64,000 bases of DNA from the NCBI GenBank assembly GCA_001630475.1, contig KV419394.1, positions 682,001 to 746,000 of the forward strand, in the 5' to 3' direction. Position 1 is the stretch's first letter; each line of letters begins with the position of its first letter. Source of the stretch: Sistotremastrum niveocremeum HHB9708. Lineage: Eukaryota > Basidiomycota > Agaricomycetes > Sistotremastrales > Sistotremastraceae. The translations under genes and the position numbers were made by a program. A model generated the notes under the pieces. The model had not been told where the DNA came from. It saw only the letters and a program-made list of their open reading frames with translations, and did no database searches. This document shows positions 48,151 to 60,132 of the stretch, in pieces.

Positions 48151-48878
48151 ATGGCCCAGGGCGAGTGCTACGACCTCTACTTTACAGGGCGCACAGACGA
48201 CCCGCGCAACGTCCAGTTCATCGGCCATGAAGGCCCAAAGCCTGTCCTCTACACATTCACCACCGCGACCGGCTACAACATGGACACACGCACGACGGTC
48301 CGTCTTCACCACCCCTTACCGCGCCACAGGATACTCATCGCAGCCTAGATCGTCTCGGGGCGCAGCGATCTGGTCGCACACTTTGATTGGGACAACGGCA
48401 CTCACCTCGGCACTGCTGTCGTTGGATCTCGTCGATTTTCAATGACCCAATTAGTATCAATGGGCGCTTCTCCTGGGTATATTCTCCTATCCTGTGCGGC
48501 GAGATCATACCATAAGATCTTCTCATGTGATCCAGGACTCGCCGATTTACGCACGATAATATGGTTTTTGAATGGCGAAAGACCGCAACGGACACCTATG
48601 ATGTACCACTCTCTTCGATACCGAGGACTCATCTCACTTTCATTACCAGCTATACGCTTCATCAAACATTAGACTCGCAATATACCGCCCCAAGAACCAA
48701 ACGACCTCGGTCGGGCCCTCTCACGGATATTTCCAGTCAGCCAATCTTCACCCCTTCGTCCTGTTACCGACCACTTGACACTATATTTAGGTACTCCTTC
48801 AGTGGGTACGAGACCCTGCTTCTAGAGTCTCTGCTAGCGCTAGCAGTCAATCGTTGGATTGAACGCTACGGGTTATAG
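48151..48878 (+). CDS. DUF6593-like (tubby C-terminal-like) protein
   Basis: Three exons join in phase: MAQGECYDLYFTGRTDDPRN through MDTRTT; then IVSGRSDLVAHFDWDNGTHL to SMGASPG; then TRRFTHDNMVFEWRKTATDT and onward. The last intron (about 59 bp, GT...AG) restores the frame for FEWRKT. The layout of beta strands rich in aromatic and Thr residues, the F-EWRKT strand and a C-terminal hydrophobic helix (YETLLLESLLALAVNRWIER) resembles the basidiomycete DUF6593 family, whose fold is related to the tubby C-terminal barrel. Biochemical function is unknown. These genes are often multicopy in Agaricomycetes. The family call is moderate; the gene model is well supported by the phases. Confidence 0.7.
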
Positions 48879-49110
48879 ACCCCAATCATTACACTTCGAT
48901 TTCGTCAATCTCCCGCATTTTTCTGATCTACTCTCTTTGCTGTCTCGCACGTCTCTACTTGTATAAACACCTATCATCGCAATAGCTATCTCAAATTTCG
49001 GGGTCAAGGTTTCTTATAACATCTCAAAAGGACATTCTCATGTATTAAACCAGAATAAATGTGTTGAATAAGATATGTGATTATGCACAGGGGATTTTGG
49101 TAGTTAGTAT

Positions 49111-50260
49111 CTACTTGCGACGAACAGAGGAAGGGGTCCTCTCCAGGTAGCGGATAGGACCAGTGGGTGAGCAAGATGAGGTGGTCACAGAGTCAATGTG
49201 CTTGAAATTCAACTGCTGAGGAGAGCCGATGACATGGTTGAAATGCCAGACCTATAGACGAGTGAGCAAAAATACCGAAAAAATAGAACAAAGAACGTAC
49301 CTCGTCAACGATGGTTCGTCCGTCTTTGTTGGGTGCTTCAGGTCCAGTGCATCCGAAGTAAGGAATGGCACCGGTGTGGGCCTTGACAGCGTTTTGCATA
49401 GCTGCAAGGGAGTAGGTGGTCGAGTTCGAAGGGACGATTCCAGCGGAAGCCAAGAATTTTCCAGTAGGGAAGGTCTTGTACGCAGCGATGACAGTCTGGA
49501 AGACTTGGGATCAGCATGACAAAATTGAGGGTATGAAGGCAACTTACGTCGAAGAAGTTGATCACATCTTCATGCTCGATGTAAGGCTCGTAACACTTAG
49601 TGTCAAAGGTTGAGAAGCAAGTGGCATGCTTTGAGAATTCGTGAGCCCAGAAATGAGCATTGGTATCTCCCTGGTTGATCCAGAAAGTGTTCATGTATTC
49701 CAAGAGATCGTAACGTCCGAATGCCTTGATGAAGGTATCGACGGTAGGACCGGTATATGAAGGGATGTTGATTCCATTGGAGACGTTGGGCGAGGGATGG
49801 GGATCGTATTGACGGGAGATGTCACAGTATTGGGTGAAGCTTCCGTCGCAGAAGTCAGGCCAGCTGGCAGGTCAATCTGATAAGATGATGGGTTGAAGAA
49901 GGATGAGGATGTTCACTTACAGGCCATGGATACCCCAGGTAGAGTTATCGGGCAATAGTTGACCTTGGTCTTCGAGGCCGGTGTAAGTGTCCCAGAACTG
50001 GGTCTGGAGGACAAGACCACCGGGCGTGGGAGAACAGCAGGTGTCTTTGATAGTGGTCGTATTTTCACATGACAAGACGGGCTTTTCGAAGAGACATTGC
50101 ACTATTCGAAAAACAAAAATTGAAAAAGAAAACCGTGGAGTGAGAGATAAGACATACAGTCATCAGGGAAAGTGGGTGCTCCAGGGAATGAAGGGATAGT
50201 CCCAGCGACGAATTGAGCGAGCACAGCGGCAAGACCGACGAACGAAGTTGCAGAAATCAT
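49111..50260 (-). CDS. secreted ribonuclease T2
   Basis: The minus-strand gene starts at 50260 with a signal peptide (MISATSFVGLAAVLAQFVAG) and ends at 49111 (TPSSVRRK). The two catalytic segments are present: WGIHGLWPDFCDGSF (CAS I, His) and FWAHEFSKHATCFSTFD (CAS II, His-Glu-His-Lys). Cys residues consistent with the family's disulfides occur throughout (SCENTTTIKDTCCSPTPG, DFCDGSFTQYCD, YFGCTGPE). Secreted T2 enzymes cut single-stranded RNA with little base preference, in the vacuole or outside the cell, for scavenging. Several short introns are present. The mature length of about 290 residues is near the family norm with an extended C-terminus. The first coding exon lies about 280 bp from the fold-back element. 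Confidence 0.93.
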
Positions 50261-50540
50261 GTTAGACCGTGACGGGGACTTCGTAAGGCAACATCAAGAA
50301 AAAACAAGCCATTATATAGGAGAATGGAGCAGGATGTGCCTGGAGGTCGAGCATGTGGAGAAGAGGAAGCACAAGGACGAGGAGCAAACGTTCCATAGGC
50401 GAAGAGCGTTGAAGCGGACGATGCATGCGGTGGTGACCATGACCTTGGCTTCCGATGGCCGCTCCGCTGCTTCGGGTCCAATTAGATTTCAGCAAACGGA
50501 TATTCCGTCTTCGGTCAATATTCTTTTGCGGATATCTTCA

Positions 50541-51150
50541 TAGCCTGAGAATCTCAAGCACCGTTCTGCGTCGGACACGCCGGAGATAAACTCCGATGTA
50601 TTTTCATGTTTGGCTTTCGCGCCAAATATGGAAAANNNNNNNNNNNNNNNNNNNNNNNNNNNNNNNNNNNNNNNNNNNNNNNNNNNNNNNNNNNNNNNNN
50701 NNNNNNNNNNNNNNNNNNNNNNNNNNNNNNNNNNNNNNNNNNNNNNNNNNNNNNNNNNNNNNNNNNNNNNNNNNNNNNNNNNNNNNNNNNNNNNNNNNNN
50801 NNNNNNNNNNNNNNNNNNNNNNNNNNNNNNNNNNNNNNNNNNNNNNNNNNNNNNNNNNNNNNNNNNNNNNNNNNNNNNNNNNNNNNNNNNNNNNNNNNNN
50901 NNNNNNNNNNNNNNNNNNNNNNNNNNNNNNNNNNNNNNNNNNNNNNNNNNNNNNNNNNNNNNNNNNNNNNNNNNNNNNNNNNNNNNNNNNNNNNNNNNNN
51001 NNNNNNNNNNNNNNNNNNNNNNNNNNNNNNNNNNNNNNNNNNNNNNNNNNNNNNNTTTTCCATATTTGGCGCGAAAGCCAAACATGAAAATACATCGGAG
51101 TTTATCTCCGGCGTGTCCGACGCAGAACGGTGCTTGAGATTCTCAGGCTA
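50541..51150. mobile_element. fold-back / MULE-like MITE with perfect long inverted repeats, containing an assembly gap
   Basis: The left arm (50541-50635) and right arm (51056-51150) are perfect 95-bp reverse complements, starting TAGCCTGAGAATCTCAAGCA. Between them lie 420 Ns. Both ends are flanked by the same 9-bp sequence ATATCTTCA (50532-50540 and 51151-51159), read as the target-site duplication. A 9-bp duplication with long inverted repeats fits the Mutator-like (MULE) group. The arms run straight into the gap, so the true repeats are probably longer. No coding frame outside the Ns is meaningful. Perfect arms suggest a young insertion or gene-conversion-like homogenisation. Confidence 0.85.
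50636..51055. other. assembly gap of 420 Ns
   Basis: Bases are undetermined; the stated length may not be the real one. The gap sits exactly inside the inverted repeat, which suggests the hairpin caused it. Confidence 0.98.
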
Positions 51151-51159
51151 ATATCTTCA

Positions 51160-52946
51160 CTGCTTCTTATCTTCTTTGATGTGGCTGGACACTCTGGTCT
51201 GTGTCGGATTCTTTGTTTATACAAGTGGGTCGAATACAAGAGGATGGAGTAGTAAGTAGCCACTCCTATGGCAAGTCTGGACACTTCACGTGCATACACT
51301 TCAAGCCTTTAATCGCCGGTCGGCTTGGCTTAACGAAGCTCCACGTGTAATGTCGACAACGAAATCAACCCGTCCAGTTGAGGTGCACGTTCGAAATTGG
51401 CAAGTTCTAGAATCCAATGTCGCAAGAATACCGGCATTTTCAAGAAGGCGGCGATCAAAAGGCTCAACGTCGACCTAAGATTGACAACGCTCGGCTCAAA
51501 ATCCCGTTCATGAGAACACTGGTCGAAACATAGTAAGCCAGCTCTACCGCTCCACATGGCTGAGTAGGTCACATAGCTTTGGCACGGCCTCTGAACGACT
51601 TTCGATATCGCCAAGACAGGATGCCCTTTAGCGTTGTTCGATCTATGGTCACAAGAGCAGCGACAGCGTAAGAAGACATATGACGTCTTGTGCCCGTGTT
51701 GTGAGTTGCCGACTATCGCAGTAATTGTTGCATCTGGGGTTGGCCCTGGGTGATCCTGGCATCTCGGGTGCCTATCTCAGATCCAATGCTATTGCTCGCG
51801 CTTGGAAGAATGTCCGAAATGCTGATAAAATGCGGCAGATACATCAAAGTCCACATCGGAAAAGCAAGTCCGCAGGTTCGAGCGCTACAATGCACAAAAT
51901 AGTCCCTGGACCTGGATCACAGCTCGGTCGGCCGAGGGTGAATCTTCAAGTGCAGATCTTTGGGGCGGAAAGCCGCAGTGTGAGAGTGGAGTGCAGGGGA
52001 GCAAGTAGGTTTCTTAATGAAAGCGACACTAGTCAACCAGTCTTTTGTATCTGGTGAAGATCCGAGTACCGGCGACCTGTGGCACATAGTCTAAAACAAG
52101 CAGGTGTCAGAGCACATAATAAATCGAAACGCGAACGATGAAAAACGTGAGGTCAAGTGGATATCACGGGGTTATTGCACCTCCTGAATGTTTTGCAGTA
52201 TCGAGGTTGTTGATTAGCTTTCGAGAGCGAATTTGGACGCGAATGGGCGGAATTGCTACTGGATTCGATAGACGTGTTTCAGTGGCAGAGGGTGCCTTTA
52301 TATGCTCGGCTTGTAGATGATAGGGTGAGACAGGGAACAATAAAAGATAGGGTCTATTAGGTATTAGAGGTGACAGGGAAGTCCGAGGCCGTGCGATGTG
52401 AACAGGAGCGTTGATAGAGTTGGGACCAAGACGGAAATTCTGGAGACGTGAGAAGAGGAGGTGCGATGATATGGGAGTCAGGATATGGCAACGAGGACGG
52501 GATGTGTGGATTGACAGGAGGCATGGGCAGGGTTTGAGTGAGAAAGGATATCGACTCCCGGCAATCGGAACAGATTTGATGGGAGATCAACAGGACACGA
52601 GGCGGGCGACGACGACGCTGACGACGTGGAGATGATGGCGAGCGCACTGGCCGCGAAACAATGATGAGCAGGACGTGATTCGAATAAACTGGCGAATTTA
52701 ACAAGGGGACGAGCTGGCTTTGGTCGTGTTTGTTCTGCGTGCTCAAGGAAACATGAGGCCTGTCCCAAACTAAGAGAAAGCGACCTGCATTCCGCCTCTT
52801 TGCTCGCTGTCTGCGTCCCCGTCGCTGTGTGCCGCCCGTCGTCGTTGTCGTCGTCGCTGCGCCGTTTTCGAGTCTGCAGCGAACACGTTCCAACCCCAGT
52901 TCCGACCTTCCACTTCCGTTAAAGCACTCCGGCCTCTCTCACTCAA
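51160..52946. other. 1.8-kb intergenic region, nothing recognised
   Basis: No gene or repeat is recognised. Short frames at 51330-51614 (minus), 51725-52057 (plus) and 52357-52893 (minus) lack motifs. The last third is a probable promoter and 5' UTR of the giant serine-rich gene. Confidence 0.45.
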
Positions 52947-55900
52947 ATGCACAGATTTCGGTAAGCGACTATTACCTCCTGAGCCTCTTATTCTCTCCCC
53001 TCATCATCACCAACGTCCCCGCCAGAAAAAAGTCGGACCCAAAGCCCCAGGACAGCCCCCACCTCCGTCCTCAACCCCCCTCAGTTTCCCCTTCCCCCTC
53101 CCCTCGCCCCCGTCCAGCACAAGACGTCCCCTCGTTGCCGCCCGTCGACGACTTTCGCACTTCGCTCATCTTGGAAAGGTACGTCTGTCGACGCGTTCCA
53201 TCTCCCATCGCGTTTAATTCATCCCCAAGTCTATCTCGTCGCTTCACACTCCTTCGTGCCCAAAACGCCGGTTCGGCAGAGGACATGCGTGATCGTCCAG
53301 CAAACAGGGGCGCTACTGGCTCCGAGCAGAGCATACTAGAGGAGGAGGAGGGAATGATGTTGCATCGTTTAAACGAGATCAGGTCGGCCAACCGTCTTCA
53401 GAACTCATCTTCACAGGTTTCTCTGCCGCAACATAATACCGACAGTATTATTGCTCCGTCTATTTACGCCAATTCTCAGTACTCTGCCTCTGCCATCTAT
53501 GACACTTCCTCCTCCTCCTCCAACTTCTACCCCCAGTCACCGTCGTCAGGCACAAGTCGGAGAAGCAAGCGCAATAGCAACAACCTCTTTTCTTCAGGCG
53601 CTGCTCGTGATCAAAGTTACTTTCGCAACGCTCACAAAGGCAGTGGACGCAGTCTCATCTCTCTTGCCCAGAGCGACGTCAGTGAACGTTTGACTGATCA
53701 AGACGAACCTGTGTATTCCGGCATACGACCCATCACCCCAGACAGCAAGACAAATTCCACCGCATCTTCGAACACCTCGGAGACACAATTGGAGAGAACA
53801 CCTGTGGCACGAAAACTGAACTTGCCGTCACGGTCTGCAGCCAATCTTCCACCTCAGTCATATTCTGTCAACTCTTTCAAACGTGCTTCGCTGGCGCTCA
53901 ATGAGGTGATCAGAGAGATTCAGGAGGGAGGCCTGATCGAAGGTGGTGATGATCTGAACGGAGGAACACTCGGTGATACGTATTCAGAGGTAGGAACGCC
54001 GCGAACCAACACCAGGGTATGCATACACTTTGAAACGCTGCCTATGATGTGACTGATCTCTTCGTCAGACCTTTGATTCTGCAGGTCGATTTGCTGGACA
54101 GGTACTGTCCGAGAGTGAATCCAGTAACTCGACTGTGGTTACCAGGTCGAATGCACATTCGATCGGTGCTTCTCCTACTCCCCGAATTCAAGGTTATACG
54201 CCTGGGATGAACCGCCCTGTAACCCCTGTTACCCCTCGCGACTTTGATTCGGAAGATCTAAGATCTCATTCCACAACCCCTCGGGCAACCTCTCCCGCCT
54301 CTCCGAGCAAGAAGCAAAGCCACCATGGGTCTGTACTGCCGGGAATTTTACGGCGAGGCAATTCCACTGCGAATGGTCGCACGATGTCTCCCACAGGGAT
54401 ATCTCCCAGTCCCTCGCCTCGACCACGTTCACGAGCCAACAGCGTCAATCAATCGATGGATGAATTCTCGAATAACGATTACCTGTTGTCTTCTTCGAAA
54501 ACATCCCTGCACGATCGACGTAGACCTGCCTCTCCTCTGACCTCCGTGACGTATGCCCCTCAATCTGCATTTCGCGATGTCGCTTCAGCTATGCGTGAAT
54601 GGTCGCCGACATCGTCCTATTCACGTCCCGGTGATATGTCGTCGCCGGGCCATAGTAGACAAGGCAGTCTATCGAGCATGCATGATCAACATACACTCGG
54701 GTTTCATAATCGATCACAATCTGCTGCTCGATCACTCACTTCGCCTGCTCTGCCAGATTCCCCGCTGATTGATAGCAGCCATGTGAGTGTGGCAAACATG
54801 ATGCAGTTCTCGTCTTCGTGGGATCGACCACCTTCCAATGTTTCTGGGATGGACCTCGGGAATCCACTGATGGCATCTCGAGGTGCGCGATCAGGGACAC
54901 CCACATACTCTCATACGAGGAATGGTTCGGTGGGAGGTCCATTTGCTGAGTATGATTATAATGCTATGTCTGCTTTTCGACGGTCTCCGAAACCCCAACG
55001 CCCCATCACCCCTTCCTCACCTACCCAACCTATCATCCCATACCATAATCCCCTCGTCCTCTCTCCAATCCTTAATAGCTCCCGTACATCCTTCATCTCG
55101 ACGAGTTCGAGTTATCACTCGAATAGCGAGACCTCCTTCAAGGCATTTGATGCGGCGTGCAGGCTCATTGATATCGAGCCTGTTAAACTCGATGTCATTG
55201 ACATATCGGATTCGAACCGGTCGACATCCGGGCTTTTGACTTCAGATAGTAATGCCGAAGACGATGTCATGGATGCTCTGAAGGAAATTGGACTAGTGCA
55301 GGCTGATTTCTCTGCAATGCAGGATAAGCTTGTGCAAGCTGGTTCAGCGGACGGAGTAGTTCCCAAGGCGTTGAACCGTGTGCCTTCGTTAAGGCGGCGG
55401 AAGAACTCGATTACTAGCCGAGTAAGTTTTTCTTCTCTTCTTTCATGTTTGTTCCCAACTCATTTCGTTGCAGGCACATGAAGTTCTTAACACCACACTG
55501 AATGGAATCGTCGGTCCTCCCAGGGCCTCAGATTCCAGCCGTACTGCTCTACTGGCGGCTGTGATAAATAGCATTGAGTCGCCTTCAGGAACGCCGCCTG
55601 GTCCCGATAGTCTCACACCGGCCTCAAAGCCAGCTACGCCAGCTCCTATCAATGCCGCCGCTCAAGTCCAGAATCCCGAGGAAGAGTCGCCCCCGCCTTC
55701 CGCTCAAACTGACGGTTCAACCAAAGCTGCTTCAGCTCTGCAAAGTCTGACAGATGCATTGTTTGGATCAGGAAGTTCTGCGCTTGATGCCTCTCCTGCG
55801 GAAGATGGGCCTGCATCTCCTACGTCGGATGCTCAGGAACAGGATCATGTCGCGATTGAACCCGAGGTCGTAGCGGATGCGGATGCTTCTAAGCAGATGT

Positions 55901-58514
55901 TCGGTGAACATGCCGTCATCGTGGAGTTAGATGATGTGCCTGTCGAGCCAACTGTGAATGTTGTAGAAGAGAAGCCAGAGGAGGTGGAGGACGTTCCTGC
56001 ACCCGTCGAAAATTCAGAGCAGGAGACACAAGCTCCTGCAGCCCTTGTGGACCAGCCGGACCAGCCTGTGAAGGAGTCGTCGCCAGCCCAGGAGGAAACA
56101 GAGTATCATCCCGAGCCGCATGTGGACGCGTCCTCTTCGCCGAGTTTCTTGTCGAGTGCATCTGTTACACCAGCCTCGACTTCCGCGCCGACACCAGATC
56201 CCTCAGTCGCTAGACCCAATCAACCTGCCATACCCGAACCAGTCGCACGAACAAATGGATCTGCGGTGCGTTCCCCGGGGAATGATCCACATTTGATGTT
56301 CGACGTCCGCCGAAAAGCTACTGAAGCTACTGCTGCTCTGAAAAGTCCATCACAGCCCAACTTGGCACTTCCGCCCGCGCGCCGTAAAGGTTCGAAACGC
56401 ATTGATACACACAAGATCTCTTCCCCATACCTGTTGTCGTCTTCCAACAGTGCGGGCACTGTCAATCTATCCTCACCATCTATGTCTCAAGTGGCACTCC
56501 CTGATTCCGTTCGGGCCAACTCAGGAGGCTCGAAATTCTCTAAAATACTGCGAGGTCCTTGGAAGCCGAAATCGCCGACTGCTGATGATGCCACTTCTTC
56601 TCCTGCCATTTCACCGGCACTACAGCTCGCGGGAAGAACATCGCCGTGGCCTGCTGCCTCAAGTTCCAGAGTCAATATCCCAGCATCAGCCAACGAGGTC
56701 GATCGCTTCAAACTCCCTCCACATCCGCCTTTAGCTACTCCACCGGCGTCTGCCGGCCCGACATTCAAGGGTTTGTTTGGGAGGTTCCGCAAGTCAAGGA
56801 AAGAGCACGATCGGACAGATTCTGACCGTCAAGAAGCGACATCGTTTTCTGGCTCGTCAATCTATCCACCGCCATCTTCAGGCTATGGAAGTGGGAGCTT
56901 TTCCAAGTCGTCGCCGCATGACGAAACAACATCGACGGATCCTCGTAGCGGTCCTTCTGCACCATCTATGAGCGCGTCGACAGACTACGACTCGACACGG
57001 CAGCAGAACTCCATCACGTCGATGCCTCCGTCGCAGACCACACAGTCTCCGACTTACCCCTCACGCAACGAAGAGAATCTGAAAAAGCTGTTCGATGCGG
57101 CCACCGATCTTGGAGTTCCTCACGAAGAGCTGAACGCCTTTCTAACTAGATCAGCATCCTTGTCATCAAAGTCGGAATGGGCAACGCAAGTCTCTTCATT
57201 ATCAAGATCGACCTCTTTAGCTACTCCATCGACGACATTGTCCAGCTCTAATACTGAATGGCATCAAGGTGATGGCGAGAAGAAATTAGCGTCGAACTAT
57301 GCCATCAGCCGTGCAAATAGTGCACGTGTGGCGCAGTCCCCAGTGGGTGAGGTCTTCGCCAGAACACGTAACAACTTGGACGCCAGCAACGCCAATCCAG
57401 ACGGGAACACTGTCGTTCGCAGGACTCTAATCTTTCCCTCGGAAAGCCAGAATGGGTCGTCTGTAACGGATCTTTCTGGATTACTTCGAAAAGCATCACA
57501 TAGACGTCGCCGAGCGAGTGGAGCGTCTGCTTTCTCTGGCCAGAGCATACAAGATCGTGCTCCCACACCTCCGCCTCCAAAGATGAAGCGATTTTCAACG
57601 GAAAATTCGCCTCCTCTGCCTCACAGCATCGCTAGTGTTATGCCTTCGTTGAGCGTCACCTCTCCAAAATCCTCGACGAATCCTTCGGAACAGTCAACCA
57701 CCAACACTGACTCGTTGTAAGTGAATGCATACTATTTCGTAAGCAGGTATTGATGTGTATGGAATGTGCAGCTATGACATGTATGCGAACGGGGGTAATG
57801 GCCAGTTGGGGAGCGACCTCAAGCCTAAACATGCCTCGTTGACACCGAGCGGTGCATCGTCTAATTATTCGCCCAGTGAACAAGGCCCAGCGGTTGAGGT
57901 TCTCGAGCTGTCAAATGGAGAGACAATCTGGTGAGTAACACCGAGAAAACGTGTCTGACTCCCCTCACTTTATGATAGGTCAATTGTCGATGGCTTGCGA
58001 TCGGGGGACGTGGAAGATGCCTCGACCTTCCAGAGCAGGCAGAGCTTTTCTTCTGAATATTCAGGACCACTGCCATCTCCAGGCGCTCGGGACTTTGATG
58101 GCGTTCAATTACGGTTCAAAGAGCACAAGAGAATGTCATCGAAAAGCAGCGCGAATAGTTACAACGCGAACCCCAGAAAACGAGCCTTGTCTCCGGGACC
58201 CCGTCCAGAAACCAAGGTAATTTGGTCTCGCTTTGACACATCACAAACCTGATGCGAATGTCAATTAGGTCTTCTTCAGCTCCAATGCGAATATTGGCAA
58301 GATGATCGAGTCCATGAGTAAGGTGGCTGACGCTGGGTCATTCAACATACTTCCTCATAGTCTATCCGGATCGTCGACACATGCAAATGGACGAGGGCAT
58401 GCTAGTGGAAACTCGCTTTCAGCGAGTGTCCGATCTGATTCCAGTGCCAATCTAACAGTGGAAGAGAGACTTGAGCGAATGCTCGGCAGTCTCCAGGATG
58501 GCAACATGGTTTAA
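52947..58514 (+). CDS. giant serine/proline-rich unknown protein
   Basis: The first ATG that fits splicing is at 52947 (MHRFR, then an intron to KKSDPKPQDSPHLRPQPP). The frame then runs through long exons to the stop at 58514 (ERLERMLGSLQDGNMV). The protein is around 1,700 residues, very rich in Ser, Pro and Thr, and mostly disordered. Segments that look conserved include FKRASLALNEVIREIQEGGL, SFKAFDAACRLIDIEPVKLD, GPTFKGLFGRFRKSRKEHDR, and near the end VEVLELSNGETIWSIVDGLR and SNANIGKMIESMSKVADAGS. I do not recognise the family; phospho-regulated scaffold is only a guess from composition. The first intron boundaries near 53180-53280 are uncertain. Introns near 54017, 55423, 57720, 57931 and 58216 are plausible from the frame. 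Confidence 0.75.
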
Positions 58515-58625
58515 GTTTCTCTGAGCGTTTCGTCTGTGGAATAGGATCCGTCTCATACTTGCACGTTTGTGTCTCGTTTTAATATCGTCTTCAACACTCA
58601 TTTTGTCGTAATTACTCATACAATC

Positions 58626-59881
58626 TAAGGTTGCCCACGGGTTATACCCACGGGTACGGGTACCCGCCTCAATTTCCAGAACTCAAACCCGCATCCGGCG
58701 GGTTTCTGGCCGCCAGGTACCTGCAACCCGCAGGTGCTACCCGCGGGTACCCGTCAACCCGTCATGTCAGCAGGAGAGTTGGAAGAGTCCGTACCTAATC
58801 AGTCCGGTGAGCGGGCCTAACGACGAAGAACATTGAGCGGGATGTTTGATAAGACAGAGGCTAACATACAAGAGAGATGGGCTTTAATAAGAAGATAAAT
58901 GGACTGAGAAAGTGATCAACGTACCATCTGATATCGACGTGCTCCAGTAATCACACCATTAAAGATCACACCCTTTAACTGTGATTCCGCGTCATGCACA
59001 CATCCGAGTCTTGTGATTGAAAACAGTCAAGGAGACTGGATATGGTCAAGGCATGCGAAGATGAGGGTTTGTTCAAGAGTCGAACATGGTATTGTGGCGA
59101 AAGGGGTGGAGGTGTGATCGGCGAGGCGTTGAGGATCGAAGGACAGGGGTGATGTCAAAGAGAATCGGACGCGTTGGACGAGGGGAGACCAATGGAGAGA
59201 TAGGAGAGAGCGTGTTGGATGATGGGAGAGAGCATGGTGGATGAGGGCCGATGGTCGTAAGGATTTGAGTAAGTATGAGAAATGGGATGATGAATCAAAA
59301 CACACCAAGATACAACATGGACTTTGCAGCAACGATGATCCTCTTCTCCCACTATTCAGCTCCAGAGTCCCGATATTGAGATGAGAGACGCGAAGGAGGG
59401 GTATTGACGCGATGACGAAAGTCACGAAAGCGACGCGGGACAGGATAGCTTGGGGTAACGCGGGCGAGTTCGATCGATGGTCATAACGAAGAAGGTAGAT
59501 GGAATGGGAGTTTGCGACTCTGAGATAGCGACAAGAAATACAGTAGAATATCACGTCGATCGACGATGGCGAGGTGAATCCGGGTGGTGCTGCAGCAGCT
59601 GTGCTGAAGAGGCGCCCACGAATTTAGCACGAACTGCGGAGTCATGTCGATTACGAACAAACACCACGTGATGATGATGGTGACCAAATATATCATCGAT
59701 TTCACCAAAAAATAATATATATATTAATTATCGCGGGTACGGCGGGTAACCCGTCGTCTCGAGAATCCAAACCTGCATCCGCCGGGTTTGGCTGTGGCAG
59801 GTACCCAGTATGGCGGGTACCTGGTCTTGGCGGGTACCTGCCACGGGTACCCGGGTGACCCTGAACCCGTGGGCAACCTTA
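58626..59881. mobile_element. non-autonomous hAT-like DNA transposon, about 1.26 kb
   Basis: The ends are inverted repeats: TAAGGTTGCCCACGGGT at the left and its reverse complement ACCCGTGGGCAACCTTA at the right. Inside both ends lie many copies of CGGGTACC/GGTACCCG and related GGGTAC units, a subterminal-repeat layout typical of hAT elements. The flanks share TACAATC: directly left of the element at 58619-58625 and four bases away on the right at 59886-59892, consistent with a slightly altered 8-bp duplication. No transposase is recognised inside; a 175-codon minus-strand frame (59027-59554) has no domain I know. The target duplication is imperfect, so exact edges are less sure than for the element at 27469. 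Confidence 0.75.
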
Positions 59882-59969
59882 ATATTACAATCGCTGTCTT
59901 GTTGGTTTTGTCATCTTCCTAATTTATTATATCACCCGTGATCTGCACCACTTCATCACGTTCCTTCTC

Positions 59970-60003
59970 TTGCATCTTGTTGCATCTTGTTGCATCTTGT
60001 TGA
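59970..60003. repeat. 10-bp tandem repeat, about 3.4 copies
   Basis: The unit TTGCATCTTG repeats with period 10, just past the hAT-like element and before the E2 gene's 3' end. Confidence 0.8.
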
Positions 60004-60132
60004 AGTACTAGTCTTCTTGATGTCCGCTTGTAGCTTCATCAGTAGAGCATCTTCTCAGTCATAATACATACAAACATACAAGTACATGCAGGGAGAAAGT
60101 GGCCCAAATCTCGTAGCAAGCCATCATCTGGG

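Noticed and set aside
50489-51151. Long frames through the N run
   Set aside because: They exist only because Ns were translated as X; the flanks are transposon arms.
51725-52057. 110-codon plus-strand frame
   Set aside because: No recognisable domain and no supporting splice or promoter signal.
52357-52893. 178-codon minus-strand frame
   Set aside because: It overlaps the promoter and leader of the giant serine-rich gene and has low-complexity content without motifs.
59027-59554. 175-codon minus-strand frame inside the hAT-like element
   Set aside because: No hAT, BED or DDE-type motif; treated as chance, so the element is called non-autonomous.
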